Shown here: piece by piece, positions 24,801 to 36,002 of the stretch
How positions within the stretch are numbered: position 1 is the first letter of the stretch
Layout: each line of letters begins with the position of its first letter
From: Mytilus californianus
Taxonomy: Eukaryota > Mollusca > Bivalvia > Mytilida > Mytilidae
Assembly: GCF_021869535.1 (NCBI RefSeq)
Contig: NW_026262690.1
Coordinates: 62,814,995 to 62,878,994, forward strand
Length of the DNA stretch: 64,000 bases
Direction: 5' to 3'
The notes under the pieces: model-generated
What the model was told of the DNA's origin: nothing
Databases searched by the model: none
Seen by the model: only the letters and a program-made list of their open reading frames with translations
Position numbers and translations under genes: made by a program

Positions 24801-25589
24801 CGGCGTCGTCCGAAGACACATTGGTTTTCGCACTCTAACTTTAGTTTAAGTTAATGGATCTCCATGAAATTTTACCATAAGGTTCAATACCACGAAAGGA
24901 AGGTTGGGATTGATTTTGGGGGTTATGGTACCAACAGTTAAGGAATTAGGGGCCAAAAAGGGGCCAAAAATAAGCATTTTTGTAACTTCCAGACAATAAC
25001 TTGTGTGTAAGTGTATGGATCTCTCTGAAATTGTACCACAAGGTTCCATATCACAAAGGGAAGGCTGTAATTGATTTTGGGGGTAATTGCCTCAAAATTT
25101 TAGGAATTAGGGGCCAAAAAAGGGGCAAAAAACAAGCATTTTTCTAGTTTCATGACAATAACTTGTGTGTAAGTGTTTGGATATTTCTGAAATTGTACTA
25201 CAAGGTTCCATATCACAAAGGGAAAGCTGGAATTGAGTTTGGGGGTAATTGCCCGAAACGTTTAGGAATTGGGGGCCAAAAAGGGGCCAAAAATAAGCAT
25301 TTTTCTAGTTTCCAGACAATAACTTGTGTTCAAGTGTATGGATCTCTCTGAAATTGTACTGCAAGGTACCATACCACAAAGGGAAGGCTGGGATTGAGTT
25401 TGGGGGTGATGAATCATAAGGGGGTTCAAAAAATTTGGGGGGGGGGATTTTTTTTTTTTCTTTTTTTTTCTTTTTTTCCTTTTTTTTTCCATTTTTAGTT
25501 GGTTATTTCTGATTAATATTTAAAAGCAAATAATAATGATATGGTAGGAGATACACACCAAACAGGATGTGTAAATTATTATATAATAA

Positions 25590-25815
25590 GTATTGTGCAA
25601 TAGCAAGAAATTTTCAATTGCACAGTATTGCACAATTGCAAGAAATCTTCAATTGCACAGTATTGCGCAATAGCAAGAAATCTTCAATTGCACAGTATTG
25701 CGCAATAGCAAGAAATATCCAATAGCACAATATTGCGCAATAGCAAGAAATTGTCTATTGTACAGTATTGCACAATAGCAAGAAATATTCAATTGCACAG
25801 GATTGTGCAAAAGAA
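25590..25815 (+). repeat. Array 2 copy (37-bp, ATTGCGCAAT)
   Basis: Six units close to those at 6775-7000. Substitutions sit mostly outside the palindromic core, although two units have TTGCACAA. Confidence 0.85.
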
Positions 25816-25869
25816 GATACTTCGTATAAATTGCTTATTTCTTGATCAATTTCAATGGGGTTTTATTCT

Positions 25870-28420
25870 TGAATTCTTGGGGTTCTTTAATATGCTGAAT
25901 CTAACCGTGTATTAAGTTTTTGGATTTTGGGCCCCGTTTTTAAATTGGTCCACATTGAGGTCCAAAGGGTCCAAAATTTAACTTTGTTTGATTTCATCAA
26001 AAATTGAATTATTGGGGTTCTTTGATATGCCGAATCTAACCGTGTATTTAGATTCTTAATTTTTGGTTCCGTTTTCAAATTGGTCTACATTAAGGTCAAA
26101 AGGGTCCAAAATTAAACTTAGTTTGATTTTAACAAAAATTGAATTCTTAGGGTTCTTTGATATGCTGAATCTAAACCTGTATTTAGATTTTTGATTATGG
26201 GCCCAGTTTTCAAGTTGGTCCAAATCGGGGTCCAAAATTAAACTTTGTTTGATTTCAACAAAAATTGAATTTATGGGGTTCTTTGATATGCTGAATCTAA
26301 CCATGTATTTAGATTTTTGATTTTTGGGCCCCGTTATCAACTTTGTCCACATTGAGGTCAAAAGGGTCCAAAATTAAACTTTGTTTGATTTCATCAAAAA
26401 TTGAATTCTCGGGGTTCACTGATATGCTGAATCTAACCATGTATTTAGATTTTTTATTTGTGGACCCGCTATCAAATTGGTTCATATTGAGGTCAAAAGG
26501 GTCCAAAATTAAACTTTGTTTGATTTCATCAAAAATTGAATTATTGGGGTTCTTTGATATGCCAAATCTAACCGTGTGTTTAGATTTTTAATTTAGGGTC
26601 CCGTTTTTAAATTGGTCTACATTAAGGTCCAAAGGGTCCAAAATTAAACTTAGTTTGATTTTAACAAAAATTGAATTCTTGGGGTTCTTTGATATGCTGA
26701 ATCTAAACATGTGTTTAGATTTTTGATTATGGGACCAGTTTTCAAGTTGGTCCAAGTTGGGGTCCAAAATTAAACTTTGTTTGATTTCAACAAAAATTGA
26801 ATATATGGGGTTCTTTGATATGCTGAATCTAACCATGTATTTAGATTTTAGATTTTTGGCCCAGTTTTCAAGTTGGTCCAAATTGGGGTCCAAAATTAAA
26901 CTTTGTTTGATTTCAACAAAAATTGAATATATGGGGTTCTTTGATATGCTGAATCTTACCATGTATTTAGATTTTTTATTTGTGGGCCCGCTATCAAATT
27001 GGTTCATATTGAGGTCAAAAGGGTCCAAAATTAAACTTTGTTTGATTTCATCAAAAATTTAATTATTGGGGTTCTTTGATATGCCAAATCTAACCGTGTA
27101 TTTAGATTTTTAATTTTGGGTCCCATTTTTTAAATTGGTCTACATTAAGGTCCAAAGGGTCCAAAATTAAACTAAGTTTGATTTTAACAAAAATTGAATT
27201 TTTGGGGTTCTTTGATATGCTGAATCTAAACATGTGTTTTGATTTTTGATTATGGGACCAGTTTTCAAGTTGGTCCAATTTGGGGTCCAAAATTAAACTT
27301 TGTTTGATTTCAACAAAAATTGAATATATGGGGTTCTTTGATATGCTGAATCTAAACATGTATTTAGATTTTAGATTTTTGGCCCAGTTTTCAAGTTGGT
27401 CCAAATTGGGGTCCAAAATTAAACTTTGTTTGATTTCAACAAAAATTGAATATATGGGGTTCTTTGATATGCTGAATCTTACCATGTATTTAGATTTTTT
27501 ATTTTGTGGGCCCGCTATCAAATTGGTTCATATTGAGGTCAAAAGGGTCCAAAATTAAACTTTGTTTGATTTCATCAAAAATTGAATTATTGGGGTTCTT
27601 TGATATGCCAAATCTAACCGTGTTTTTAGATTTTTAATTTTGGGTCCCGTTTTTTAAATTGGTCTACATTAAGGTCCAAAGGGTCCAAAATTAAACTTAG
27701 TTTGATTTTAACAAAAATTGAATTCTTGGGGTACTTTGATATGCTGAATCTAAACATGTGTTTAGATTTTTGATTATGGGACCAGTTTTCAAGTTGGTCC
27801 AATTTGGGGTCCAAAATTAAACTTTGTTTGATTTCAACAAAAATTGAATATATGGGGTTCTTTGATATGCTGAATCTAAACATGTATTTAGATTTTAGAT
27901 TTTTGGCCCAGTTTTCAAGTTGGTCCAAATTGGGGTCCAAAATTAAACTTTGTTTGATTTCAACAAAAATTGAATATATGGGGTTCTTTGATATGCTGAA
28001 TCTTACCATGTATTTAGATTTTTTATTTTGTGGGCCCGCTATCAAATTGGTTCATATTGAGGTCAAAAGGGTCCAAAATTAAACTTTGTTTGATTTCATC
28101 AAAAATTGAATTATTGGGGTTCTTTGATATGCCAAATCTAACCGTGTTTTTAGATTTTTAATTTTGGGTCCCGTTTTTTAAATTGGTCTACATTAAGGTC
28201 CAAAGGGTCCAAAATTAAACTTAGTTTGATTTTAACAAAAATTGAATTCTTGGGGTACTTTGATATGCTGAATCTAAACATGTGTTTAGATTTTTGATTA
28301 TGTGACCAGTTTTAAAGTTTGTCCAAGTTGGGGTCCAAAATTAAACTTTGTTTGATTTCAACAAAAATTGAATATATGGGGTTCTTTGATATGCTGAATC
28401 TAGCCATGTATTTTGATTTT
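25870..28420 (+). repeat. Array 3 expansion with a 524-bp higher-order repeat
   Basis: About twenty units of 126-136 bp. From about 27120 to 28170 a four-unit block of about 524 bp (136+126+126+136) is repeated almost identically, the mark of recent amplification. Frames of 90-146 codons on both strands run through it with periodic sequence (e.g. [19 protein letters not shown]); none is a gene. Confidence 0.88.
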
Positions 28421-29046
28421 GGACATTGGACCATAATAGGTAAATTAAAAAAATTGAAGTTCTTAGACCACATTCTTTCTGTGTCTGAAACCTATGCTGT
28501 GTCAAATATTTAATCACAATCCAAATTCAGAGCTGTATCAAGCTTGAATGTTGTGTCCATACTTGCCCCAACTGTTGAGGGTTCGACCTCTGCGGTCGTA
28601 TCAAGCTGCGCCCAGCGAAGCATTTTATTAATTTTGGGTCCAGTTTTCAAAATGGTCTACATTAGGGTCCAAAGGGTCCAAAATTAAACTTTGTTTGATT
28701 TTAGCAAAAATTGAATATATGAGGTTCTTTGATATGCTGAATCTAAACATGTATTTAGATTTTTGATTTTTGGCCCAGTTATCTCAAGTTGGTCCAAATT
28801 GGGGTCCAAAATTAAACTTTGTTTGATTTCAACAAAAATTGAATATATGGGGTTCTTTGATATGCTGAATCTAACCATGTATTTAGATTTTTTATTTGTG
28901 GACCCCGTTATTAAATTGGTTCATATTGAGGTCAAAAGGGTTCAAAATTAAACTTTGTTTGATTTCATCTAAAATTGAATTATTGGGGCTCTTTGATATT
29001 CCAAACCTAACCGTGTATTTAGATTTTTAATTTTGGGTCCTGTTTT

Positions 29047-30855
29047 TATACGACCGCAAAAAAAATTTTGTGGTCGTATATTGGTATGACGTCGTCGTCG
29101 TCTGGCGTCGTCCGGCGTCGTCCGAAGACACATTGGTTTTCGCACTCTAACTTTAGTTTAAGTGAATGGATCTCTATGAAATTTTACCACAAGGTTCAAT
29201 ACCACAAAAGGAAGGTTGGGATTGATTTTGGGGGTTATGGTACCAACAGTAAAGGAATTAGGGGCCAAAAAGGGGCCAAAAATAAGCATTTTTGTAACTT
29301 CCAGACATAACTTGTGTGTTAGTGTATGGATCTCTCTGACATTGTACCACAAGGTTCCATATCACAAAAGGAATGCTGGGATTGATTTTGGGGGTAATTG
29401 CCTCAAAATATTAGGAATTAGGGGCCAAAAAAGGGGCAAAAAAACAAGCATTTTTCTAGTTTCATGACAATAACTTGTGTGTAAGTGCATGGATCTTTCT
29501 GAAATTGTACTACAAGGTTCCATATCACAAAGGAAAAGCTGGAATTTAGTTTGGGGGTAATTGCTGAAACGTTTAGGAATTGGGGGCCAAAAAGGGGCCA
29601 AAAATAAGCATTTTTCTAGTTTCCAGACAATAACTTGTGTTCAAGTGTATGGATCTCTCTGAAATTGTACTGCAAGGTACCATACCACAAAGGGAAGGCT
29701 GGGATTGAGTTTGGGGGTGATGAATCATAAGGGGGTTCAAAAAATTTGGGGGGGGGATTTTTTTTTGTTGTCCTTTTTTTTCTTTTTTTCCTTTTTTTTT
29801 CTTTTAAAATTTTCCATTTTAAGTTGGTTATTTCTGATTTATATTAAAAGCAAATAATTATGATATGGTAGGAGATACACACCAAACAGGATGTGTAAAT
29901 TATTATTTAATAAGTATTGTGCAATAGCAAGAAATTTTCAATTGCACAGTATTGCACAATAGCAAGAAATCTTCAATTGCACAGTATTGCGCAATAGCAA
30001 GAAATCTTCAATTGCACAGTATTGCGCAATAGCAAGAAATATCCAATAGCACAATATTGCGCAATAGCAAGAAATTGTCAATTGTACAGTATTGCGCAAT
30101 AGCAAGAAATATTTAATTGCACAGTATTGTGCAAAAGAAGATACTTCGTATAAATTGCTTATTTCTTGACCAATTTCAATGGGGTTTTATTCTTGAATTC
30201 TTGGGGTTCTTTAATATGCTGAATCTAACCGTGTATTTAGTTTTTGGATTTTGGGCCCCGTTTTTAAATTGGTCCACATTGAGGTCCAAAGGGTCCAAAA
30301 TTAAACTTTGTTTGATTTCATCAAAAATTGAATTATTGGGGTTCTTTGATATGCCGAATCTAACCGTGTATTTAGATTCTTAATTTTTGGTTCCGTTTTC
30401 AAATTGGTCTACATTAAGGTCCAAAGGGTCCAAAATTAAACTTAGTTTGATTTTAACAGAAATTGAATTCTTAGGGTTCTTTGATATGCTGAATCTAAAC
30501 ATGTATTTGATTTTTGATTATGGGCCCAGTTTTCAAGTTGGTCTAAATCGGGGTCCAAAATTAAACTTTGTTTGATTTCATCAAAAATTGAATTCTTGGG
30601 GTTCCTTGATATGCTGAATCTAACCATGTATTTAGATTTTGGATATTGGACCATAATAGGTGAATGTCCAATTTAAAATTTTTAAGTTCTTAGACCACAT
30701 TCATTCTGTGTCAGAAACCTATGCTGTGTCAAATATTTAATCACAATCCAAATGCAAAGCTGTATCAAGCTTGAATGTTGTGTCCATACTTGCCCCAACT
30801 GTTCAGGGTTCGACCTCTGCGGTCGTATCAAGCTGCGCCCTGCGGAGCATTTTAT
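29047..30855 (+). mobile_element. Second, near-complete family A unit
   Basis: 5' hairpin TATACGACCGC...GTGGTCGTAT, GTCGTCGTCTGGCG, array 1 (29150-29740), G/T tract (29747-29812), array 2 (29910-30140), array 3 (30190-30645) and a tail ending GCGGTCGTATC, GCTGCGCCCTGCGGAGC, TTTTAT. Very similar to 4703-7856 without the B insertion, so it is the best reference for an intact A element of about 1.8 kb. Confidence 0.82.
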
Positions 30856-31050
30856 TAAATATTGTTGTGAAAACCGGTGTATACGCTTCTTGCATTTCTT
30901 TTTAAGATATGGCCACTGATATTGTCCGGGCCGGTGACTTTACGAGGGTTGATGTTGCTATGGAGTTTTGCTATGCTTTGTAGATATAGTTGATGATAAG
31001 GAGAGGTAAAATATTATCCTGTTCAAACACTGTTATGGGGAACTATAATA
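30856..31050 (-). pseudogene. LINE reverse transcriptase, 5' piece separated by the A insertion
   Basis: On the minus strand this reads INPRKVTGPDNISGHIL (the N-terminal RT motif NPRKATGPD of jockey/CR1-type elements). After a one-base shift it reads YTPVFTTIF up to the junction at 30856. The matching continuation SLETGQTPPVFKKGD lies at about 24695. Upstream of about 31045 the homology stops. Confidence 0.85.
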
Positions 31051-31223
31051 TATAAATTACGTTCGTTTTCAAGCAAAAATGACTTAGGTCAAGGTATCTT
31101 ATTCTTCTTTGAACTATCAATCTCGTTCCCTTTTGTACAAGGTCCACTTGAACGAATGTCTATGTCTATTTTATATAATGTAATCATGTAGATACGTGTG
31201 GATAATATAACAGTTGTTAATGT

Positions 31224-31872
31224 CTGGGACTATTATACTAACGGGACTGGAAACTGATCGATCTGTTGAGATTTCATTGCCCCGATAACGGATTATTGAT
31301 TTTTTGTTTTGATTGACAGCTTATCGTGTCACGTAGTAAATTAGCATTCGGTACATGAATGTAAACAATAGATTTCGGCAAACAAGTCAGCATATATATA
31401 ACACTGTTTAAATTGATGGATTTGAAATAAAAAAAATATTATTAAATTAATTAGTATAAATGCAAAAAATATATATTGTTTACGAAAAATTATTAATAAG
31501 TAGTCAATATATTAGTGTTGAAAATAAACCAGATATAGTCGAAATGCCGGCGCTTTACTTGACCGCTAAGAAAACAATGTGTCAAAGGTTTACAGATCAT
31601 AATTAATCCCGATAAAACAATAAGTGTGCAATAAAAACAATGTTTACAATTTCAGTTCATAATAAATTCATATAACAAAAGTTACCCGGGTCTCATAAAG
31701 ATATAGCCACATTGCTTTAAACTTTTGTGAACTTCGTGTTTACACCAAAATTTCAATATGGCTGTGAACGGGCCTACTTTTATAGTTCTAATTATGGAAC
31801 CTAGTGTACATATTTTCACGAAGTCATATGCTAATGCCACCATGCAGAAGATAGTTAGTATAATAGTCCCAG
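31224..31872. mobile_element. 649-bp DNA element, 19-bp perfect TIRs, 7-bp TSD
   Basis: CTGGGACTATTATACTAAC at 31224-31242 recurs inverted at 31854-31872 without a mismatch. TTAATGT flanks it on both sides (31217-31223 and 31873-31879). Perfect TIRs and TSD suggest a fairly recent insertion. No protein is encoded. A 7-bp duplication does not fit the usual hAT (8), mariner (2) or piggyBac (4) values. Confidence 0.82.
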
Positions 31873-32072
31873 TTAATGTTAACTTTTAATATTTGCAGAG
31901 GTTACTGATAAAAATCGGTGGAGATTATCATTGAAATATTCTACAGTTATGATTATCTTTCCAGTTATTTGTACACAATTTACGATCCTTAAATTTTCGA
32001 TGGCTATTATTTTGGTAACGATGCCATATATGATATCAAGGACACACACACACAACTAAACCGCACACTGTT

Positions 32073-32201
32073 GCGGCTGAGTATTTTTGAAAACCACACG
32101 TTTACACAGAGAAATTAGCAGAAAACGATTTTAACTATTTCTTCCTCCGCCATTTTGGGATCTTAGTAATTGCAGTTACCACGATCACTTTAACACCAGT
32201 G
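32073..32201 (-). repeat. Inverted partner of 17678-17810
   Basis: Minus-strand copy of the shared 130-bp block, with MAEEEIVKIVFC then TAA, preceded by CCCAAAATGGCGG. A (CA)n run follows in the minus-strand direction. Confidence 0.6.
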
Positions 32202-32959
32202 ATTGTTGGATAATATGCAAATGTCATTTGCAAAATCCAAGTCTTCTGGAAAGGAGTTAAGTGTTTATTTGATTCTGGTATTTCCATTTCCTAGTGTTGA
32301 TCTTATACACCAATTGACGACTACTAGTACATATCGAGAAGTCAAGAGGAGAGAGAACCACTGAGAACCATGCACTCAGGAAGCTGTCCATTGTATAACA
32401 AATGACATTCATATTTTTCGAGGAATATCGTTATCAGTATAACGATTTTTGATGGAAATCCGTATGCTCTCAGGATTTCCACTATGCGTTCTCTGATTAC
32501 ATTAGGTACCTTTTTTTACCTTCAAAGTATATTTACACCTCAAAATAGTCTCTAATCAAGGATTTTTATAAAGCTTTAATTTGTTTAGAGCTTTATTTCT
32601 GGTAAATGTTGCTTGAATCGAGCTGTTTCACCTGAGTAATAGTAATTTCCCTTCCTCAATGAAAATTATCAATCAGGCGCGTAGCTACGTTTACGTCAAA
32701 ACGCCCGGGCGTACACATGAATTTTGGAGAAAAAATATTTTAATCTAAATGAATTAAAAGATCTGGCTAAAAGCACATGTGCCTTGTAGTTCTTTCTCCA
32801 CTGACTTATAATTGAAGATAACAGTCGGAATAAATTTACTTTTTAATCAAATGGTATCATATTTTGTTAGTTTTCTGTCAAAATCTGAATCTACTGTGAA
32901 TTATCCTCCCTTTCCTATAGTTTAAAGCAATTCATTATCTGCTGAGATACGATATGCAG

Positions 32960-33665
32960 TTTTGTCGAGCCTGCGAGACATTCCGTAATCGGCGTTGGCG
33001 TCGTCAATATTTATGTTCAGCCTGTGTTTAAATTTTTTTTAAAACATCAATGAATTTGTAAAACCTTTATGAAATTTTACAGAATATAGGCAGAAACTTT
33101 TTTATGATCAAAAGAGTATCCAGAGCATAATTATGAAAATTTACTTTTAATTTTCCGCATTTTACTGAAAAGAACATTGTTTTTATTAGTTAACAAGTAG
33201 ATACTGTTTGTTATGCATCAATTACTTTGTCAAAACTTCGTCGAATTTTACGTAAAAATGTTAACACCAACTGTACGATTTTTTTTTGCACCAGATGCGC
33301 ATTTCGAAAATCCAAAACCTAATAAAAACATTGGAAGAGCTGATCAAAATAAAACGTACATAAAGTATAGCTAATTCCGGACAAAGAATCAGAGCTTTGC
33401 ATGGGGGAGATCTATTCCTTTATTTTTAAATGATTTCAAAACTTTTACAACAGTCAGCAAATTTCAGTCTAAAATATGTTTTTTTTTCATTTTTCAGTAT
33501 TTTACTATTTTTTGGGGCAATAAGCAGACGGTCTTGAATTAAATATTTTTCACCTGCTACATTTGTAAACTATCATAGATTGTTATGAAACTTGGACAGA
33601 AGCTTATCTTCCAAGATCAAGAAAAACATTTAAAGAAAAGTTTGATTTCTTTTAAATCCTGTATT
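32960..33665 (+). repeat. Family D fragment
   Basis: TTTGTCGAGCCTGCGAGACA, GGCGTTGGCGTCGTC and, further on, GAAACTTGGACAGAAGCTT match the D element at 56317-57100. The middle (about 33280-33480) differs, including GCACCAGATGCGCATTTCG, which I recall as a separate mussel repeat. No 3' hairpin is present, so it is partial. Confidence 0.6.
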
Positions 33666-33689
33666 TGACTGATAAATGGATTCACTTTT

Positions 33690-36002
33690 TAGCTCACCTG
33701 AGCTTTTCTCATCACTTGGCGTCCGTCGTCCGTCGTCCGGCGTCGTCCGTCGTCGGCGTAAACTTTTTACATTTTGAACTTCTTCTAGAGAACCACTGAA
33801 TGGAATGAAACCAAACATGGCAAGAATGTTCCTTATGAGGTGCTTACCAAGTGTTGTTACTTTGTAGCGGATCCATCATCCAAGATGGCCGCCAGCGGGG
33901 GACTTAGTTTAACATAGGACCCTATGGGAAATACATACAAATGTCTTCTTTTAGAGAACCACTGAATGGAATGAAACCAAACATGGTATGAATGTTCCTT
34001 ATGAGGTGCTGACCGAGTGTTGTTACTATGAAGCTGATCCATAATCCAAGATGGCCGCCAGCAGGGGGACTTAGTTTAACATTGGACCCTATGGGAAATA
34101 CATACAAATGTCTTCTTTTAGAGAACCACTGAATGGAATGAAACCAAACATGGCAAGAATGTTCCTTATGAGGTGCTGACCAAATGTTGTTACTTTGAAG
34201 CTGATCCATCATCCAAGATGGCAGCCAGCGGGGGACTTAGTTTAACATAGGACCCTATGGGAAATACATACAAATGTCTTTTTTTAGAGAACCACTGAAT
34301 GGAATGAAACCAAACATGGCATGAATGTTCCTTATGAGGTGCTGACCGAGTGTTGTTACTTTGAAGCCGATCCATAATCCAAGATGGCTGCCAGCGGGGG
34401 ACTTAGTTTAACATAGGACCCTATGGGAAATACATACAAATGTTTTCTTTTAGAGAACCACTGAATGGAATGAAACCAAACATGGGGTGAATGTTCCTTA
34501 TGAGGTGCTGATCGAGTGTTGTTACTTTGAAGCCGATCCATAATCCAAGATGGCCGCCAGCGGGGGACTTAGTTTAACATAGGACCCTATGGGAAATACA
34601 TACAAATGTCTTCTTTTAGAGAACCACTGAATGGAATGAAACCAAACATGGTATGAATGTTCCTTATGAGGTGCTGACCGAGTGTTGTTACTATGAAGCT
34701 GATCCATAATCCAAGATGGCCGCCAGCAGGGGGACTTAGTTTAACATTGGACCCTATGGGAAATACATACAAATGTCTTCTTTTAGAGAACCACTGAATG
34801 GAATGAAACCAAACATGGCAAGAATGTTCCTTATGAGGTGCTGACCAAATGTTGTTACTTTGAAGCTGATCCATCATCCAAGATGGCAGCCAGCGGGGGA
34901 CTTAGTTTAACATAGGACCCTATGGGAAATACATACAAATGTCTTCTTTTAGAGAACCACTGAATGGAATGAAACCAAACATGGCATGAATGTTCCTTTT
35001 GAGGTGCTGACCAAGTGTTGTTACTATGAAGCTGATCCATAATCCAAGATGGCCGCCAGATGGGGACTTAGTTTAACATTGGACCCTACGGGAAATACAT
35101 ACAAATGTCTTCTTTTAGAGAACCACTGAATGGAATGAAACCAAACATGGCAAGAATGTTCCTTATGAGGTGCTGACCAAATGTTGTTACTTTGAAGCTG
35201 ATCCATCATCCAAGATGGCAGCCAGCGGGGGACTTAGTTTAACATAGGACCCTATGGGAAATACATACAAATGTCTTCTTTTAGAGAACCACTGAATGCA
35301 ATGAAACCAAACATGGCATGAATGTTCCTTATGAGGTGCTGACCAAGTGTTGTTACTATGAAGCCGATCCATAATCTTAGATGGCCGCCAGTGGAGGACT
35401 TAGTTTAACATAGGACCCTATGAGAAATACGTACAAATGTTTTCTTTTAGAGAACCATTCCATGACCAAGTGTTGTTACTTTGAAGCTGATCCTTCATCC
35501 ATGATGGCTGCCAGATGGGGACAATGTTTAACAAAGGACCCTATGGACAATACATACAAATGTCTTCTTTTAGAGAACCACATACTGAATGGATTGAAAC
35601 CAAACATGGCATGAATGTTCCTTATGAGGTGCTGACTAAGTTTTGTTACTTTGAAGCTTATCCTTCATCCATGATGGCCGCCAATGGGGGGACTTCCTTT
35701 AACATAAGAACCTATGGGAAATACATACAAATGCTTCTTCTAGAGGTGCACTGAATGGAATGAAACCAAAACATGGCATAAATGTTTCTTATGAGGTGCT
35801 GTTTAAGTGTTGCTACTTTGTTGCCGATTTACTGTTCAAGATGGCCACCAGGATTTTTTATTAAATTACAGGACCAATATTAAACCAAATTTGGCCTCAC
35901 TCATTATTAGGGTATCTGTTATGATTTTAATCTATTTTTACATGATTTCCAAAACCAAAGTAGAATCAGGTGAGCGACACAGGCTCTTGAGAGCCTCTAG
36001 TT
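33690..36002 (+). mobile_element. Family C element carrying the 166-bp satellite
   Basis: 5' end T-run, AGCTCACCTGAGCTTTTCTC, then GTCCGTCGTCCGGCGTCGTC. A long tandem array follows (33776-35760), a remnant of the C body (GGGTATCTGTTATGATTTTAA), and the end TCAGGTGAGCGACAC, AGGCTCTTGAGAGCCT, CTAGTT. The 5' hairpin lacks the TGACCTGAAAGGTCA centre of the copy at 11342. Confidence 0.82.
33776..35760 (+). repeat. 166-bp tandem satellite (12 or so units)
   Basis: Unit: TAGAGAACCACTGAATGGAA, ACCAAACATGGCATGAATG, TTCCTTATGAGGTGCTGACC, GAAGCTGATCCATCATCC, AAGATGGCCGCCAGCGGGG, GGACCCTATGGGAAATAC. A four-unit block of 665 bp (starting about 33922 and 34587) is repeated almost unchanged. Units decay toward the right end (35450-35760). 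The minus-strand frames with HVWFHSIQWFSK repeats are read-through. Confidence 0.9.

Larger units (their letters stand above)
24701..30855 (+). mobile_element. Composite family A element inserted in a LINE
   Basis: 5' end TATACGACCGC at 24701 with an expanded GTC run (24745-24800). Array 1 is 24840-25420, a G-run at about 25436-25447, array 2 is 25590-25815, array 3 is 25870-28420, and a complete A tail is 28430-28622. Array 3 sequence then resumes (28623-29040) and a second A 5' end begins at 29047, with its own arrays and tail to 30855. The LINE reading frame closes up if 24701-30855 is removed, leaving one uninterrupted T-run. The inner order (tail, loose array, new head) points to recombination between copies. 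Confidence 0.8.

Noticed and set aside
24711..24833. Polyarginine N-terminus of a predicted minus-strand protein
   Set aside because: It is the reverse of the GTC run; the real LINE frame joins 30856 instead.
26588..28082. Open frames of 90-146 codons on both strands
   Set aside because: They are periodic read-through of the 126-136-bp array; both strands are open and the sequence repeats with the DNA unit.
33922..35372. Frames with HVWFHSIQWFSK repeats as a repeat protein
   Set aside because: Frames follow the 166-bp satellite and overlap one another in different registers; no start context or splice structure.
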